Origin: Candidatus Rhodoferax mariagerensis
GTDB lineage: Bacteria > Pseudomonadota > Gammaproteobacteria > Burkholderiales > Burkholderiaceae_C
DNA length: 64,000 bases
Reading direction: 5' to 3'
NCBI GenBank assembly: GCA_016719055.1
Contig: JADKAW010000002.1
Coordinates: forward strand, 248,001-312,000
In this document: one piece after another, positions 35,918 to 44,933 of the stretch
How the letters are laid out: every line of letters begins with the position of its first letter
How positions within the stretch are numbered: position 1 is the stretch's first letter
Notes under the pieces: model-generated
The model's database searches: none
What the model saw: the letters and a program-made list of their open reading frames with translations, nothing else
Told to the model about the DNA's origin: nothing
Made by a program: the position numbers and the translations under genes

Positions 35918-36766
35918 CTAGGCATACCGCTTGCTGCGCAAGTTGTTTTTCATGTCGCGCAACAAGGGCTGCAACTTGTCGCTGCCAATGCGCAAGGCCA
36001 CACAGGTGGCCAAAATGTCGATGATCATCAGGTGCAGCAGGCGCGACACCATCGGGCTGTAGCGGTCGTAACCTTCGGGGTGGTCGGCGGCCAGGTGAAT
36101 ATGACCGGCAGAGGCCAGCGGTGAGCCGCTCGCAGTGATCACGATGGTGGTGGCGCCGTTTTTGCGGGCAATGTCGCAGGAGTCCATCAGGTCGCGGGTG
36201 CGGCCCGAGTTGCTGATCACCACCACACAATCGCCAGGCACCAGCAATGAGGCACTCATCACCTGCATGTGGCCGTCGCTGTACGCCACACTGTTGATTC
36301 CGAGCCGGAAAAACTTGTGCTGAGCGTCCTGCGCTACCACGCCCGAGTTGCCCACCCCAAAAAATTCGATGCGGCGCCCCGCTTTGTAAGCAGCCGCCAG
36401 AGCATCCACGGCTTTCTCAATCGCGCTGGATGAGGCGTCGTTGCGGTACTTCAAAAACGCCGCCATGGTGTTGTCGATGACCTTGACCATGATGTCACTG
36501 GTTTTGTCATCGGCATCGACGCTGCGGTGGATAAACGGCACGCCTTCGCTCACGCTGCCTGCCAGTTTGAGTTTGAAGTCACTCAAGCCGTCATAACCGA
36601 CACTGCGGCAAAAGCGCACCACGGTGGGTTTGCTGACATGGGCGCGGTCGGCCAGTTCGCTGACGGGCTGCAGGGCAAAGCTGCGCGGATCGCTCAGCAC
36701 CAGTTTGCCCACGCGCTGCTCGGCGGGGGCCAGTGAGGGCAGGCAGGCTTTGATCCGGTCAAGCAT
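35918..36766 (-). CDS. hexR: RpiR/MurR-family regulator, HexR-like
   Basis: Represses or activates central sugar metabolism in response to a sugar phosphate (2-keto-3-deoxy-6-phosphogluconate in studied HexR proteins). It is 282 aa. The N-terminal HTH_6 domain is about 1-80 (LAPAEQRVGKLVLSDPRSFA, LADRAHVSKPTVVRFCRSVG YDGL). The SIS sugar-phosphate domain is about 125-255 (RIEFFGVGNSGVVAQDAQHK, CVVVISNSGRTRDLMDSCDI, TIVITASGSPLA). It lies 18 bp downstream of zwf on the same strand, the classical HexR context, with transaldolase and pgi nearby. The operator is probably in the zwf upstream region. Confidence 0.92.
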   Translation of the reverse strand: MLDRIKACLPSLAPAEQRVGKLVLSDPRSFALQPVSELADRAHVSKPTVVRFCRSVGYDGLSDFKLKLAGSVSEGVPFIHRSVDADDKTSDIMVKVIDNTMAAFLKYRNDASSSAIEKAVDALAAAYKAGRRIEFFGVGNSGVVAQDAQHKFFRLGINSVAYSDGHMQVMSASLLVPGDCVVVISNSGRTRDLMDSCDIARKNGATTIVITASGSPLASAGHIHLAADHPEGYDRYSPMVSRLLHLMIIDILATCVALRIGSDKLQPLLRDMKNNLRSKRYA

Positions 36767-36784
36767 GATCAGGGTCTGCGGGGC

Positions 36785-38238
36785 TTAACACTCTTCGCTC
36801 CAGCAAAAACCGTCGCGCGCAATCATGGCGCTGGTGGCACTCGGCCCCCAGCTGCCGGCGGCGTAGGCGCGTGGCCCCTGGGTGTCGGCCTGCCAGTGGT
36901 CCAGAATCGGCTCCACCCAGCGCCAGGCCACCTCTTGTTCGTCGCTGCGCACAAACAGGTTCAGCCGGCCTTCAATCACGTCGAGCAGCAAGCGCTCATA
37001 AGCGCCCACGCGTTCGGCACCAAAGCGCTTGTCAAAGTCCAGGTCAAGTTGCACCGGTGCCAGGTTGTTGGAGTTTTGGCGCTTGTCCTGTGCTTGCGCT
37101 AACAGGTGCAATTCCAGGCCGTCTTTGGGCTGCAGATTGATCACCAGCCGGTTGGCCATGCCAATTTGCGAGTTGAAAATGGCGTGGGGTGTGGGCCGGA
37201 AGTTCACCACAATGCGCGCATCGCTGCCGGCCAGACGCTTGCCGGTTCGAATGTAAAAAGGTATGCCGGCCCAGCGCCAGTTCGAGATTTCGGTGCGCAG
37301 CGCCACAAAGGTTTCAGTGCTGCTGTCGGGGCTGACGCCGGTTTCCTCGCGGTAACCAGGCACTGGCACGCCGGCAATCGACCCGGCAGCATACTGGCCA
37401 CGAATGACGTCTTGCACCAGGGTTTCCGTGGTCCAGGGCTTGAGCGAACGCAGCACCTTGAGCTTTTCGTCGCGAATGGCGTCGGCATGCGAGTTGATCG
37501 GCGGCTCCATGCCAATGGCGCACAGCAGTTGCAGGGCATGGTTTTGCACCATGTCGCGCAGCGCGCCGGTGGTCTCGTAAAACGCGCCACGCCTTTCCAC
37601 GCCCAGCACTTCGGCCATGGTGATCTGGATGTTGGCAATGTGTTCGCGCCGCCACAGTGGTTCAAACAGTGCATTGCCAAAGCGCAGGGCAAACAGGTTT
37701 TGCACCGAGGGTTTGCCCAGATAGTGGTCGATGCGGTAAATCTGGCGCTCGGTAAACACCTGCCCCATCGCTTGATTGATAGCGCGATTGCTGCTCAGGT
37801 CGTGTCCGAGCGGTTTTTCCAGCACCACCCGTGTGTGTGGTGTATTTAGGCCCGCAGCAGCCAGCTGTTCACCAATGGTGGTGAACAGGCTGGGTGTGGT
37901 GGCCAGGTACATCACTACTGTGTCGACCTGGCGCTGCGCGAGTTTTTCACGCAGGTAGGTGTAGTGCTCGGGCTTGGAAAGATCCATTTGGACAAATTCG
38001 AGCAACTGGCAAAAACATGCAAACTGCTCTGGTGTGGGGCGCTTGGCCAGGTTGACCTGGGCAAAGCGGCCATGAATCAGTTCGCGGTATTGCTCGTCGC
38101 TCAGTTCGTCGCGGCCCACACCGATGATGCGGGCACCTCGGGCAAGGTGCCGTGTTTAAAGGCCTGAAACAGGGCGGGCATCAATTTGCGCCAGCACAGG
38201 TCTCCGGTGCCGCCGAAAAGAACAAGATCAAAACTCAT
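36785..38238 (-). CDS. zwf: Glucose-6-phosphate 1-dehydrogenase, frameshifted near the N-terminus
   Basis: Oxidises glucose-6-phosphate, the entry to the pentose-phosphate and Entner-Doudoroff pathways. The true start is the ATG at 38238: MSFDLVLFGGTGDLCWRKLM (NADP-binding GGTGDL) then PALFQAFKHGTLPE. Frame is then lost at the CC of 38136-38137; adding one C (G on the coding strand) gives GARIIGVGRDELSDEQYREL, joining the long remaining frame. Substrate motif RIDHYLGKPSVQNLFALRFG, EVLGVERRGAFYETTGALRD and the rest are intact to about 484 aa. As written, the downstream frame lacks the coenzyme site. A sequence error is likely for such a core gene. Confidence 0.9.
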
Positions 38239-38274
38239 GTTGGTCGAAGTTTGTGGGCTGAAATTGGAAGTTAA

Positions 38275-38289
38275 TGTAACTTAGTTTCA
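38275..38289. promoter_or_regulatory. HexR-type operator candidate between zwf and the binding-protein genes
   Basis: TGTAACTTAGTTTCA is a palindrome of form TGnAACT-N-AGTTnCA, similar in design to the gamma-proteobacterial HexR site TGTAATTAAATTACA. It lies in the 196-bp divergent region, 37 bp from the zwf start. Overlapping it, AACTTA (38278-38283) and TAAGTT (38292-38297) form a second inverted repeat. The match is by eye only. Confidence 0.5.
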
Positions 38290-38434
38290 TATAAGTTTCA
38301 AAATTTGGTAACTTCACGACGTTGATCCAGCGCAAAGTTGGTGTTTCTTCTCATGGGCAAAGCAACAAAATGACGTTACAGTGACTCTTTTGTGACGGTT
38401 CCCGGGTTTGATATCGGGTTTTTTGGAGTTGTTG

Positions 38435-39448
38435 ATGATCAAGCAGGTGTTTTTCATGGCCACAGCGCTGGCTTGTTTGGGCGCGCAGGCGCAGGGCCAG
38501 GTCAATATCATTTGTTCGGTGCAGGCCGAGCAATGCAACCTGGTGCAGACCGTGTTTGCCAAAAGTACCGGCATCAAAGTGAGCTTGACACACAAGGCAT
38601 CTGGCGAGGCCATGGCACAGCTCAACGCCGAAAAAGCCAACCCCAAAACCGATATCTGGTACGGCGGCACGGGTGACCCGCATATGCAGGCGGCAGAGCT
38701 GGGCTTGACCATGATGTACAAGTCAGATTCCCTGCCGCAATTGCGCGATTGGGCTCAGCAGCAGGCGGCGCAAACTGGTTTCAAGACCGTTGGCATTTAT
38801 TCTGGCCCCTTGGGTATCAGCTACAACACCGAGGCCATGGTCAAAAAGAAGATGCAGCCGCCCAAATGCTGGGCCGACCTGCTAGACCCGAAATGGAAAG
38901 GCGAAATCCAGGCCCCCAACCCCAACACCTCGGGCACCGCTTATGTGCAAATTGCCACGTTGGTGCAACTGATGGGCGAAGAAAAGGCCTTTGACTATCT
39001 GAAGGCGCTGCACAAGAACATCAGCCAGTACACCCGTTCTGGCGCTGGTCCGGTCAAAAACGCAGCCCGTGGTGAAAACCTGATCGGCGTGGCTTTTGCG
39101 CACGAAGCACCGGTTGAGGCGGCCAACGGTTTTCCGGTGGTGAGCAACACGCCCTGTGAAGGCACAGGCGCTGAAATTGGCTCAATGAGCATCATTCAGG
39201 GTGCGCGCAACCTGGCTGAGGCCAAGCGGTTTTACGAGTGGGCGCTGACCCCAGGTGCGCAGGAGCTGGGTGTGGCCGCCAAGCAGTTCCAGTTGCCCAG
39301 CAACAAGTCCGCCAAGCTTGATGAGCGAATGCCCGACTTTGCCAAGGCCAAGATGATCAAGTATGACTACGCCAAGTATGGGTCGTCGGCCGAGCGCAAA
39401 CGCCTGATCGGGCGTTGGGAAAAAGAAGTGAACTCCTTGCCACGCTGA
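38435..39448 (+). CDS. ABC transporter substrate-binding protein, AfuA-like paralogue 1
   Basis: Periplasmic binding protein, 337 aa, start at 38435 with GGAG 7 bp upstream. The signal peptide ends CLGAQAQG. The fold is of the FbpA/AfuA class: VNIICSVQAEQCNLVQTVFA, WYGGTGDPHMQAAELG, GIYSGPLGISYNTEAM, SGTAYVQIATLVQLMG, KNISQYTRSGAGPVKNAARG. The tandem Tyr pair that binds iron in FbpA is not seen. At the corresponding place is FAHEAPVEAANGFPVV with His223, Glu224 and, 24 residues after the His, Glu247. This matches the AfuA hexose-phosphate site except for Glu where Asp is expected. It is closely related to the next gene, a tandem duplication. Confidence 0.85.
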   Translation: MIKQVFFMATALACLGAQAQGQVNIICSVQAEQCNLVQTVFAKSTGIKVSLTHKASGEAMAQLNAEKANPKTDIWYGGTGDPHMQAAELGLTMMYKSDSLPQLRDWAQQQAAQTGFKTVGIYSGPLGISYNTEAMVKKKMQPPKCWADLLDPKWKGEIQAPNPNTSGTAYVQIATLVQLMGEEKAFDYLKALHKNISQYTRSGAGPVKNAARGENLIGVAFAHEAPVEAANGFPVVSNTPCEGTGAEIGSMSIIQGARNLAEAKRFYEWALTPGAQELGVAAKQFQLPSNKSAKLDERMPDFAKAKMIKYDYAKYGSSAERKRLIGRWEKEVNSLPR

Positions 39449-39487
39449 TCTGTTAGGGTACTGTTTTTGTTTTTATCAGGAGATCGT

Positions 39488-40498
39488 ATGAAAAAGTTGT
39501 TTGCTGTGTCGGTTCTGGCTGCGGCCAGTGGACTTGTTCAGGCGCAGACCGTGAACGTGATCTGTTCGGTGCAGGCGGAATGGTGCAACATGATTGGCAC
39601 GGTGTACGCCAAGACCACCGGCACCAAGATCAACCTGTCCTTGAAGGGATCTGGCGAGGCGCTGGCCCAGTTGATCGCCGAAAAAGACAACCCCAAGACC
39701 GACATCTGGTTTGGCGGCACCGGCGACCCGCACCTGCAGGCGGCTGAATCCGGCTTGACACTGGAATACAAATCAGCAATGTTGCCGCAGTTGCAGACTT
39801 GGGCGCAACAACAAGCCCAGCAGTCTGGCTACAGAACGGTCGGCATTTACTCCGGGCCTTTGGGGTTTGGCTACAACACCGAGCTATTGGCCAAGAAAAA
39901 ACTGCCTGTGCCCAAGACCTGGAACGATTTGCTCAACCCCGCCCTCAAGGGCGAAATCCAGGTGGCCAACCCGGCCTCCAGTGGCACGGCTTACACCATG
40001 GTCGCCACGCTGGTGCAGATGATGGGTGAGGACAAGGCTTTTGACTACATGAAGAAGCTCCACAAAAATATCAGCCAGTACACCCGCAGCGGCACCGGGC
40101 CGATCAAGGCCGCCGCACGTGGCGAAACCACGGTGTCGATCAGTTTTGTGCACGATGCCCCCGGTGAAAAACTCAACGGTTTCCCGGTCGAGGCCATCAC
40201 GCCCACGGATGGCACTGGCGCTGAAATTGGCTCCATGAGCATCATCAAGGGTGCCCGCAACCTGGATGCCGCCAAGAAGTTTTATGAGTGGGCGTTGACC
40301 CCAGCGGCGCAAGAAATGGCTGCAGCGGCCAAGCAGTTCCAGGTGCCATCCAACAAAGGCGCCAAGGTCGATGCCAATGTGCCTGATTTCAAGAAGATCA
40401 AGTTCATTAACTACGACTACGCCAAGTACGGTGCATCGGCCGAGCGCAAGCGCCTGATTGCCAAGTGGGAGAAAGAAGTCAATTCGCTGCCGCGTTGA
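39488..40498 (+). CDS. ABC transporter substrate-binding protein, AfuA-like paralogue 2 (probable hexose-phosphate binder)
   Basis: Periplasmic binding protein, 336 aa, start at 39488 behind AGGAGATCGT. Signal peptide ends SGLVQAQT. It is colinear with paralogue 1 over its whole length (VICSVQAEWCNMIGTVYAKT, WFGGTGDPHLQAAESG, GIYSGPLGFGYNTELL, KNISQYTRSGTGPIKAAARG). The site segment SFVHDAPGEKLNGFPVEA has His222-Asp223, and GAEIGSM gives Glu246, 24 residues after the His. As I recall, AfuA contacts its sugar phosphate through His205, Asp206 and Glu229, the same spacing. With zwf, hexR, tal and pgi as neighbours, a sugar phosphate is a better ligand guess than iron. Confidence 0.87.
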   Translation: MKKLFAVSVLAAASGLVQAQTVNVICSVQAEWCNMIGTVYAKTTGTKINLSLKGSGEALAQLIAEKDNPKTDIWFGGTGDPHLQAAESGLTLEYKSAMLPQLQTWAQQQAQQSGYRTVGIYSGPLGFGYNTELLAKKKLPVPKTWNDLLNPALKGEIQVANPASSGTAYTMVATLVQMMGEDKAFDYMKKLHKNISQYTRSGTGPIKAAARGETTVSISFVHDAPGEKLNGFPVEAITPTDGTGAEIGSMSIIKGARNLDAAKKFYEWALTPAAQEMAAAAKQFQVPSNKGAKVDANVPDFKKIKFINYDYAKYGASAERKRLIAKWEKEVNSLPR

Positions 40499-40578
40499 TT
40501 CTGGCGAATACCACAGGGTCCGCTGGGCTGAGCGTTGCCCTGCCCAGGCGGATGCTCGCAGTGAAAGGTGCCTAACAC

Positions 40579-42789
40579 GTGAACAAGAATCCTAATCAGG
40601 CCATTCGCCTGTGGTTGATCATCGGCCTGCTGGCCTATCTGGTGCTGCCTTGGTATGCGATTCAGGACACCGCCTGGTACAGCGTGCTGCCGCAAATAGG
40701 TGGCGGCCCGGAGACCGCCAACGGTTTGTTACAGACCTTTGTCCATGGGCGAATCTGGCTAGGCCTGGGCCTGGTGGGGCTGGGTCTGGCCGCCGTGGGA
40801 CTGGTGGTGCCCGCGGGCAAACCACAAAGCACTTGGCTGTTGGCCGGTGGTCTGACTGGTTTTTTGGGTTTGCTACTGAGTGGCTTTGCCATTGGTGCCA
40901 AGGGCTGGTCATTTGCCGTCTTGAACAGCCAGTTTGGCGAACTGGCGGTGAACCAGTTTGGCATTGGTATGGGCGCCTTTATGGCGCTGCTGGCGCTGGT
41001 CATGATCACGGCGTTTGGCATCGCGCGCCGGGGTTTCTTCAAGGGCGACCTGTTTATTGCCTCGGCGGTGGTGGGTTGCTCAGTGCTGCTGCTGTTGTTT
41101 ATTGCCTTTCCGGTCACCAAGGCACTGTATGGCGCTTTTTTGAATGAAGAGGGGCACTGGGCGGTGTCGGCCATTTTTGAGCGCATTGGCCATGAGCGCG
41201 TTTGGGGGCTGAATTGTCTGGCGGGCGGGGTGCGTTGTGGTGTCGCCTGGAACACCCTGTTTCTGGCCTTGCTGACCGCCACCGGCACGGTCATCATGGG
41301 CACCATGATGGCTTTGCTGGCCGAGCGCAGTGCCGGGCCCCGGGTGCAAACACCCTTGCGTGTGGTGGCGCTGCTGCCCATCATCACGCCGCCGTTTGTG
41401 GTGGGCCTGGGTCTGATTTTGCTGTTTGGCCGCGCGGGCGTGGTGAACCAGTTTCTGGAATACGCCTTTGGCATTACACCGACGCGCTGGTTTTATGGCC
41501 TGTTTGGCATCTGGATTGCGCAACTGTTTGCCTTTACCCCGATCGCCTTCATGATCATGCGCGGCGTGGTGCAGGGGGTGGCCCCGAGCATGGAAGAGGC
41601 GGCGCAAACCCTGCGCGCCAGCCGCAGCAAAACATTTTTCACCATCACCTTGCCGCTGCTCAAGCCGGGTCTGGCCAACGCATTTTTGGTGGGGTTTATT
41701 GAGAGCATTGCCGACTTTGGCAACCCGGTGGTGGTGGGCGGACAGTATTCGGTGTTGTCCACCGACATCTTCTTTGCCATTGTGGGCGCGCAATACGACC
41801 AGGGTCGCGCCGCCTCCCTGGCCTGGATTTTGACGGTGTTTGCGCTGGCCGTGTTTGCCCTGCAGCGCGGCGTGCTGGGCAAACAAAACTACACCACGGT
41901 GAGCGGCAAGGGTGACGCGGGTATCCCCATGGTGCTGCCAGACGGCGTGCGAAGCGTGCTCAGTGCCGTGGTTTACCCCTGGCTGGCGTTTACCGTGGTG
42001 GTGTATCTGTTTGCGTTTGCCGGTGGTTTTGTGCAAACCTGGGGGCGCGACTACACCCTGACGCTGGCCCACTTCAAAACCGCGTTTGGGCTGGAGTGGG
42101 GACAGTTTGGCGTGGTCTGGGCCGGCACCGCCTGGAACTCACTGTTTACCACGGTCAAGCTGGCCGGGCTGTCGGCCCCCATGACGGCCACCGTGGGGTT
42201 GTTGATTGCTTATTTGCTGGCGCGCACCGAGTTTCGGGGCCAGGGTTGGTTTGAATTCATTGCCTTGCTGGCGTTTGCCATTCCGGGCACGGTGCTGGGG
42301 GTGAGCTACATCCTGGCGTTTAATGTGCCGCCGGTGGAGCTGACCGGCACCGGGCTGATCATTGTGCTGTGCTTCATGTTCCGCAATCTGCCGGTGGGTG
42401 TGCGCGCGGGTACGGCGGCTTTCAAGCAGCTTGACAAGTCGCTGGACGAAGCCTCGCTGATGCTGCGCGCCTCGACCTTTCAGACCTTGCGCCATGTGGT
42501 GTTGCCGCTGCTCAAACCGGCGCTGGTGGCGGCACTGGTTTACAGCTTTGTGCGCGCCATGACCACCGTCAGCGCGGTGATCTTTCTGGTCACCGCTGAA
42601 AACGAGTTGGCCACCACCTACATCATTGGCCGCGTCGGCAATGGCGACTATGGCGTGGCGCTGGCGTATTGCACGGTGCTGATTATCTTGATGTCGGCGT
42701 CCATCGCGCTGATCCAGTTTTTGGTGGGCGAGCGCAAACTGGGCCGGCGCAAGGCAGGCCTCAAGCTGAACACCATTGCGGCCCATTGA
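40579..42789 (+). CDS. Fused ABC transporter permease (two membrane domains), AfuB/FbpB-like
   Basis: One 736-aa polypeptide carrying both permease halves of the importer. The start is GTG at 40579 with GAAAGG upstream. About four extra helices precede the first core domain. Each half has an EAA coupling loop: MEEAAQTLRASRSKTFFTIT (about residue 340) and LDEASLMLRASTFQTLRHVV (about 625). LLPIITPPFVVGLGLILLFG and ALLAFAIPGTVLGVSYILAF are the matched core segments. It follows the two binding proteins and overlaps the open frame of the ATPase gene. Fused permeases are usual for the Fe3+/sugar-phosphate (FbpB/AfuB) family. Confidence 0.9.
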   Translation: MNKNPNQAIRLWLIIGLLAYLVLPWYAIQDTAWYSVLPQIGGGPETANGLLQTFVHGRIWLGLGLVGLGLAAVGLVVPAGKPQSTWLLAGGLTGFLGLLLSGFAIGAKGWSFAVLNSQFGELAVNQFGIGMGAFMALLALVMITAFGIARRGFFKGDLFIASAVVGCSVLLLLFIAFPVTKALYGAFLNEEGHWAVSAIFERIGHERVWGLNCLAGGVRCGVAWNTLFLALLTATGTVIMGTMMALLAERSAGPRVQTPLRVVALLPIITPPFVVGLGLILLFGRAGVVNQFLEYAFGITPTRWFYGLFGIWIAQLFAFTPIAFMIMRGVVQGVAPSMEEAAQTLRASRSKTFFTITLPLLKPGLANAFLVGFIESIADFGNPVVVGGQYSVLSTDIFFAIVGAQYDQGRAASLAWILTVFALAVFALQRGVLGKQNYTTVSGKGDAGIPMVLPDGVRSVLSAVVYPWLAFTVVVYLFAFAGGFVQTWGRDYTLTLAHFKTAFGLEWGQFGVVWAGTAWNSLFTTVKLAGLSAPMTATVGLLIAYLLARTEFRGQGWFEFIALLAFAIPGTVLGVSYILAFNVPPVELTGTGLIIVLCFMFRNLPVGVRAGTAAFKQLDKSLDEASLMLRASTFQTLRHVVLPLLKPALVAALVYSFVRAMTTVSAVIFLVTAENELATTYIIGRVGNGDYGVALAYCTVLIILMSASIALIQFLVGERKLGRRKAGLKLNTIAAH

Positions 42790-42811
42790 ACCCCTTCAGG
42801 CAAAGAACACC

Positions 42812-43882
42812 ATGAACCACGGCGTTGAATTCAAAAATATCACCAAGCGTTACGGCATTGATGCAAGCGCGCCCTTGGTGATCAAAGGGGTCAATTTCGA
42901 GATCGAAAAAGGCTCGCTGACCACCATCCTGGGGCCCTCGGGTTGCGGCAAAACCACCGTGTTGCGCATGATTGCCGGGCTGGAAACACCGACTGACGGG
43001 CAGATCCTGATGAACGGCAAGGACGTCACCACCCTGGGCCCGGCGGACCGCAATGTCAGCATGATGTTTCAGAGCTACGCGCTGTTTCCGCACATGAACG
43101 TGATCGAAAACGTGCAATACGGCCTGAAGATGTCGGGTATTGAAAAAGCCGAGGCCTCGCGGCGCGCGGTGGAAACCCTGGGCAATGTGGGCTTGGTCGG
43201 CTACGACGACCGCCTGCCCAGTGAGCTGTCAGGTGGCCAGCAGCAGCGCGTGGCACTGGCGCGGGCGCTGGTGCTGGAGCCCGGGGTGCTGCTGTTTGAT
43301 GAACCCCTGAGCAACCTGGACGCCCGCCTGCGCCGCGACATGCGCGAAGAAATCCGCAGCCTGCAGCAGCGCCTGCACCTGACCGTGGCCTACGTCACCC
43401 ACGACCAGAGTGAGGCGCTGGCGGTGAGCGACCAGATCATCGTGATGAACGACGGCCTGATCGCCCAGCGCGGCACGCCGCAAGACATGTACGAGCGCCC
43501 GGGCAGCGAGTTTGTGGCCGGTTTTATGGGCGAGGCCATGCTGTTTCCCGGTGTGGCTGCTGTGGACGGCAGCGTGCAACTGGGGCCTTTGAGCATCACC
43601 TCGCGAACGGCCGTCAAGGCGGGCCAGGTCAAGGTGGCAGTGCGGCCCGAAGCCTGGCACATTCACCGCGACGGCAGCGGCCTGCCCGCCACCTTGCGCA
43701 AGCTGGCCTATCTGGGCAGCTTTTTTGAGTACACCTTTGACACCGCCCTGGGCCCGATTTTTGTCGTGTCGCCCGATCTGACCGATGTGCTGAACGTGGG
43801 GGCCAAGGTTGGTCTGACGCTGGCTGACCACGGGGTCGTGGTGGCGTGGCTTGACAGCAGGATTTGTAGCGCAATCAGCTAA
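42812..43882 (+). CDS. ABC transporter ATP-binding protein, AfuC/FbpC-like
   Basis: ATPase of the importer, 356 aa from the ATG at 42812, 22 bp after the permease stop. Walker A is LGPSGCGKTTVLRMIAGLE, Q-loop MMFQSYALFPHMNVIENVQY, signature ELSGGQQQRVALARALVLEP, Walker B VLLFDEPLSNLD, H-loop YVTHDQSEALAVSD. A TOBE-like regulatory domain follows from about 245. The final residues DSRICSAIS and the stop codon are encoded within a dispersed repeat, so the natural C-terminus has probably been rewritten. Confidence 0.92.
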   Translation: MNHGVEFKNITKRYGIDASAPLVIKGVNFEIEKGSLTTILGPSGCGKTTVLRMIAGLETPTDGQILMNGKDVTTLGPADRNVSMMFQSYALFPHMNVIENVQYGLKMSGIEKAEASRRAVETLGNVGLVGYDDRLPSELSGGQQQRVALARALVLEPGVLLFDEPLSNLDARLRRDMREEIRSLQQRLHLTVAYVTHDQSEALAVSDQIIVMNDGLIAQRGTPQDMYERPGSEFVAGFMGEAMLFPGVAAVDGSVQLGPLSITSRTAVKAGQVKVAVRPEAWHIHRDGSGLPATLRKLAYLGSFFEYTFDTALGPIFVVSPDLTDVLNVGAKVGLTLADHGVVVAWLDSRICSAIS

Positions 43883-43900
43883 AGGGCTAGAGCCATAAAT
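43861..43900 (+). repeat. Dispersed palindromic repeat, copy D
   Basis: GATTTGTAGCGCAATCAGCT followed by AAAGGGCTAGAGCCATAAAT. It supplies the last codons and stop of the ATPase gene and lies next to a HexR-like site upstream of transaldolase. Confidence 0.75.
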
Positions 43901-43904
43901 GCCT

Positions 43905-43919
43905 TGAAATTTAGTTTTG
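43905..43919. promoter_or_regulatory. Second HexR-like site, upstream of transaldolase
   Basis: TGAAATTTAGTTTTG agrees at 11 of 15 positions with the candidate site TGTAACTTAGTTTCA found upstream of zwf. It lies 40 bp before the transaldolase start. By itself it is weak; the two together support shared HexR control. Confidence 0.35.
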
Positions 43920-43958
43920 CTGCGCTTTTGGCGTGGTCCAACGCCGGATAATGGCGGC

Positions 43959-44903
43959 ATGAACCAACTCGATGCCCTTAAACAAGTCACCACCGTGGTT
44001 GCTGATACCGGCGACTTTCGGCAGATCGAGGCCTTTCGTCCCCAAGACGCCACCACCAACCCGTCGCTGATTCTCAAGGCGGTGCAACAGCCCGAGTACC
44101 AGTGCTTGCTGGCCGAGACGGCGGCGCAATACGGCAGTCGTGCGCTCGATGAAGTCGTGGACCGGTTGCTGGTGCGTTTTGGTTGTGAAATTTTGTCCAT
44201 CATTCCAGGGCGTGTCTCCACCGAGGTCGATGCCCGTCTGAGTTTTGATGCCAGTGCCACCATCACCCGCGCCGAGCGGCTGATCGAGCTTTACCAGGCG
44301 CAGGGCATTCACATCGACCGGGTGCTGATCAAGGTGGCGTCCACCTGGGAAGGCATTCAGGCCGCCGCGCAACTGGAACGCCGGGGCATTCACACCAACC
44401 TGACCCTGCTGTTTTCGTTGTGCCAGGCGGTGGCTTGCGGCCAGGCCCGGGTGCAGTTGATCTCGCCGTTTGTCGGTCGTATTTACGACTGGTTCAAAAA
44501 GTCTGCTGGAGCAGCTTGGGTCGAGGCCGACAACACACTGGCCAACGACCCCGGCGTCAAGTCTGTCACCCAAATCTTCAACTACTACAAAAAATTTGGC
44601 ATCGCCACCGAGGTGATGGGCGCAAGTTTTCGCAATGTCGGTCAGATTGCCGCGCTGGCCGGGTGCGACCTGCTGACCATCAGCCCGGATTTGCTGGCCA
44701 CTTTGGCCGGTAGCCACCAAGCCTTGACGCCTGCGCTGGATGCCCGGCAGGCGCAAATGCTGGACCTGGCCGCGGTGAGTTATGACGAAGCGGGCTTCAG
44801 GTTTGCCCTGAACCAGGACGCCATGGCCACCGAAAAGCTGGCCGAAGGTATCCGTGCTTTCTGCGTCGATGCAGTGAAGCTGGAACAATTGCTGGCAGCC
44901 TGA
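43959..44903 (+). CDS. tal: Transaldolase
   Basis: Transfers a dihydroxyacetone unit between sedoheptulose-7-phosphate and glyceraldehyde-3-phosphate in the pentose-phosphate pathway. It is 314 aa from the ATG at 43959. MNQLDALKQVTTVVADTGDF and RPQDATTNPSLILKAVQQPE are the class-1 (TalB) N-terminal signatures. The Schiff-base Lys125 lies in RVLIKVASTWEGIQAA; RGIHTNLTLLFSLCQAVACG and EVMGASFRNVGQIAALAGCD complete the barrel. It is followed 30 bp later by pgi, so the two are probably one transcript. Confidence 0.96.
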   Translation: MNQLDALKQVTTVVADTGDFRQIEAFRPQDATTNPSLILKAVQQPEYQCLLAETAAQYGSRALDEVVDRLLVRFGCEILSIIPGRVSTEVDARLSFDASATITRAERLIELYQAQGIHIDRVLIKVASTWEGIQAAAQLERRGIHTNLTLLFSLCQAVACGQARVQLISPFVGRIYDWFKKSAGAAWVEADNTLANDPGVKSVTQIFNYYKKFGIATEVMGASFRNVGQIAALAGCDLLTISPDLLATLAGSHQALTPALDARQAQMLDLAAVSYDEAGFRFALNQDAMATEKLAEGIRAFCVDAVKLEQLLAA

Positions 44904-44933
44904 TTGTTAACACTTTTTAATGAGGAAAACACC

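Noticed and set aside
39488..40498. Annotation as an Fe3+ (FbpA) binding protein
   Set aside because: The iron-binding Tyr pair and its surroundings are not found; the His/Asp/Glu pattern and the gene context favour a phosphorylated sugar.
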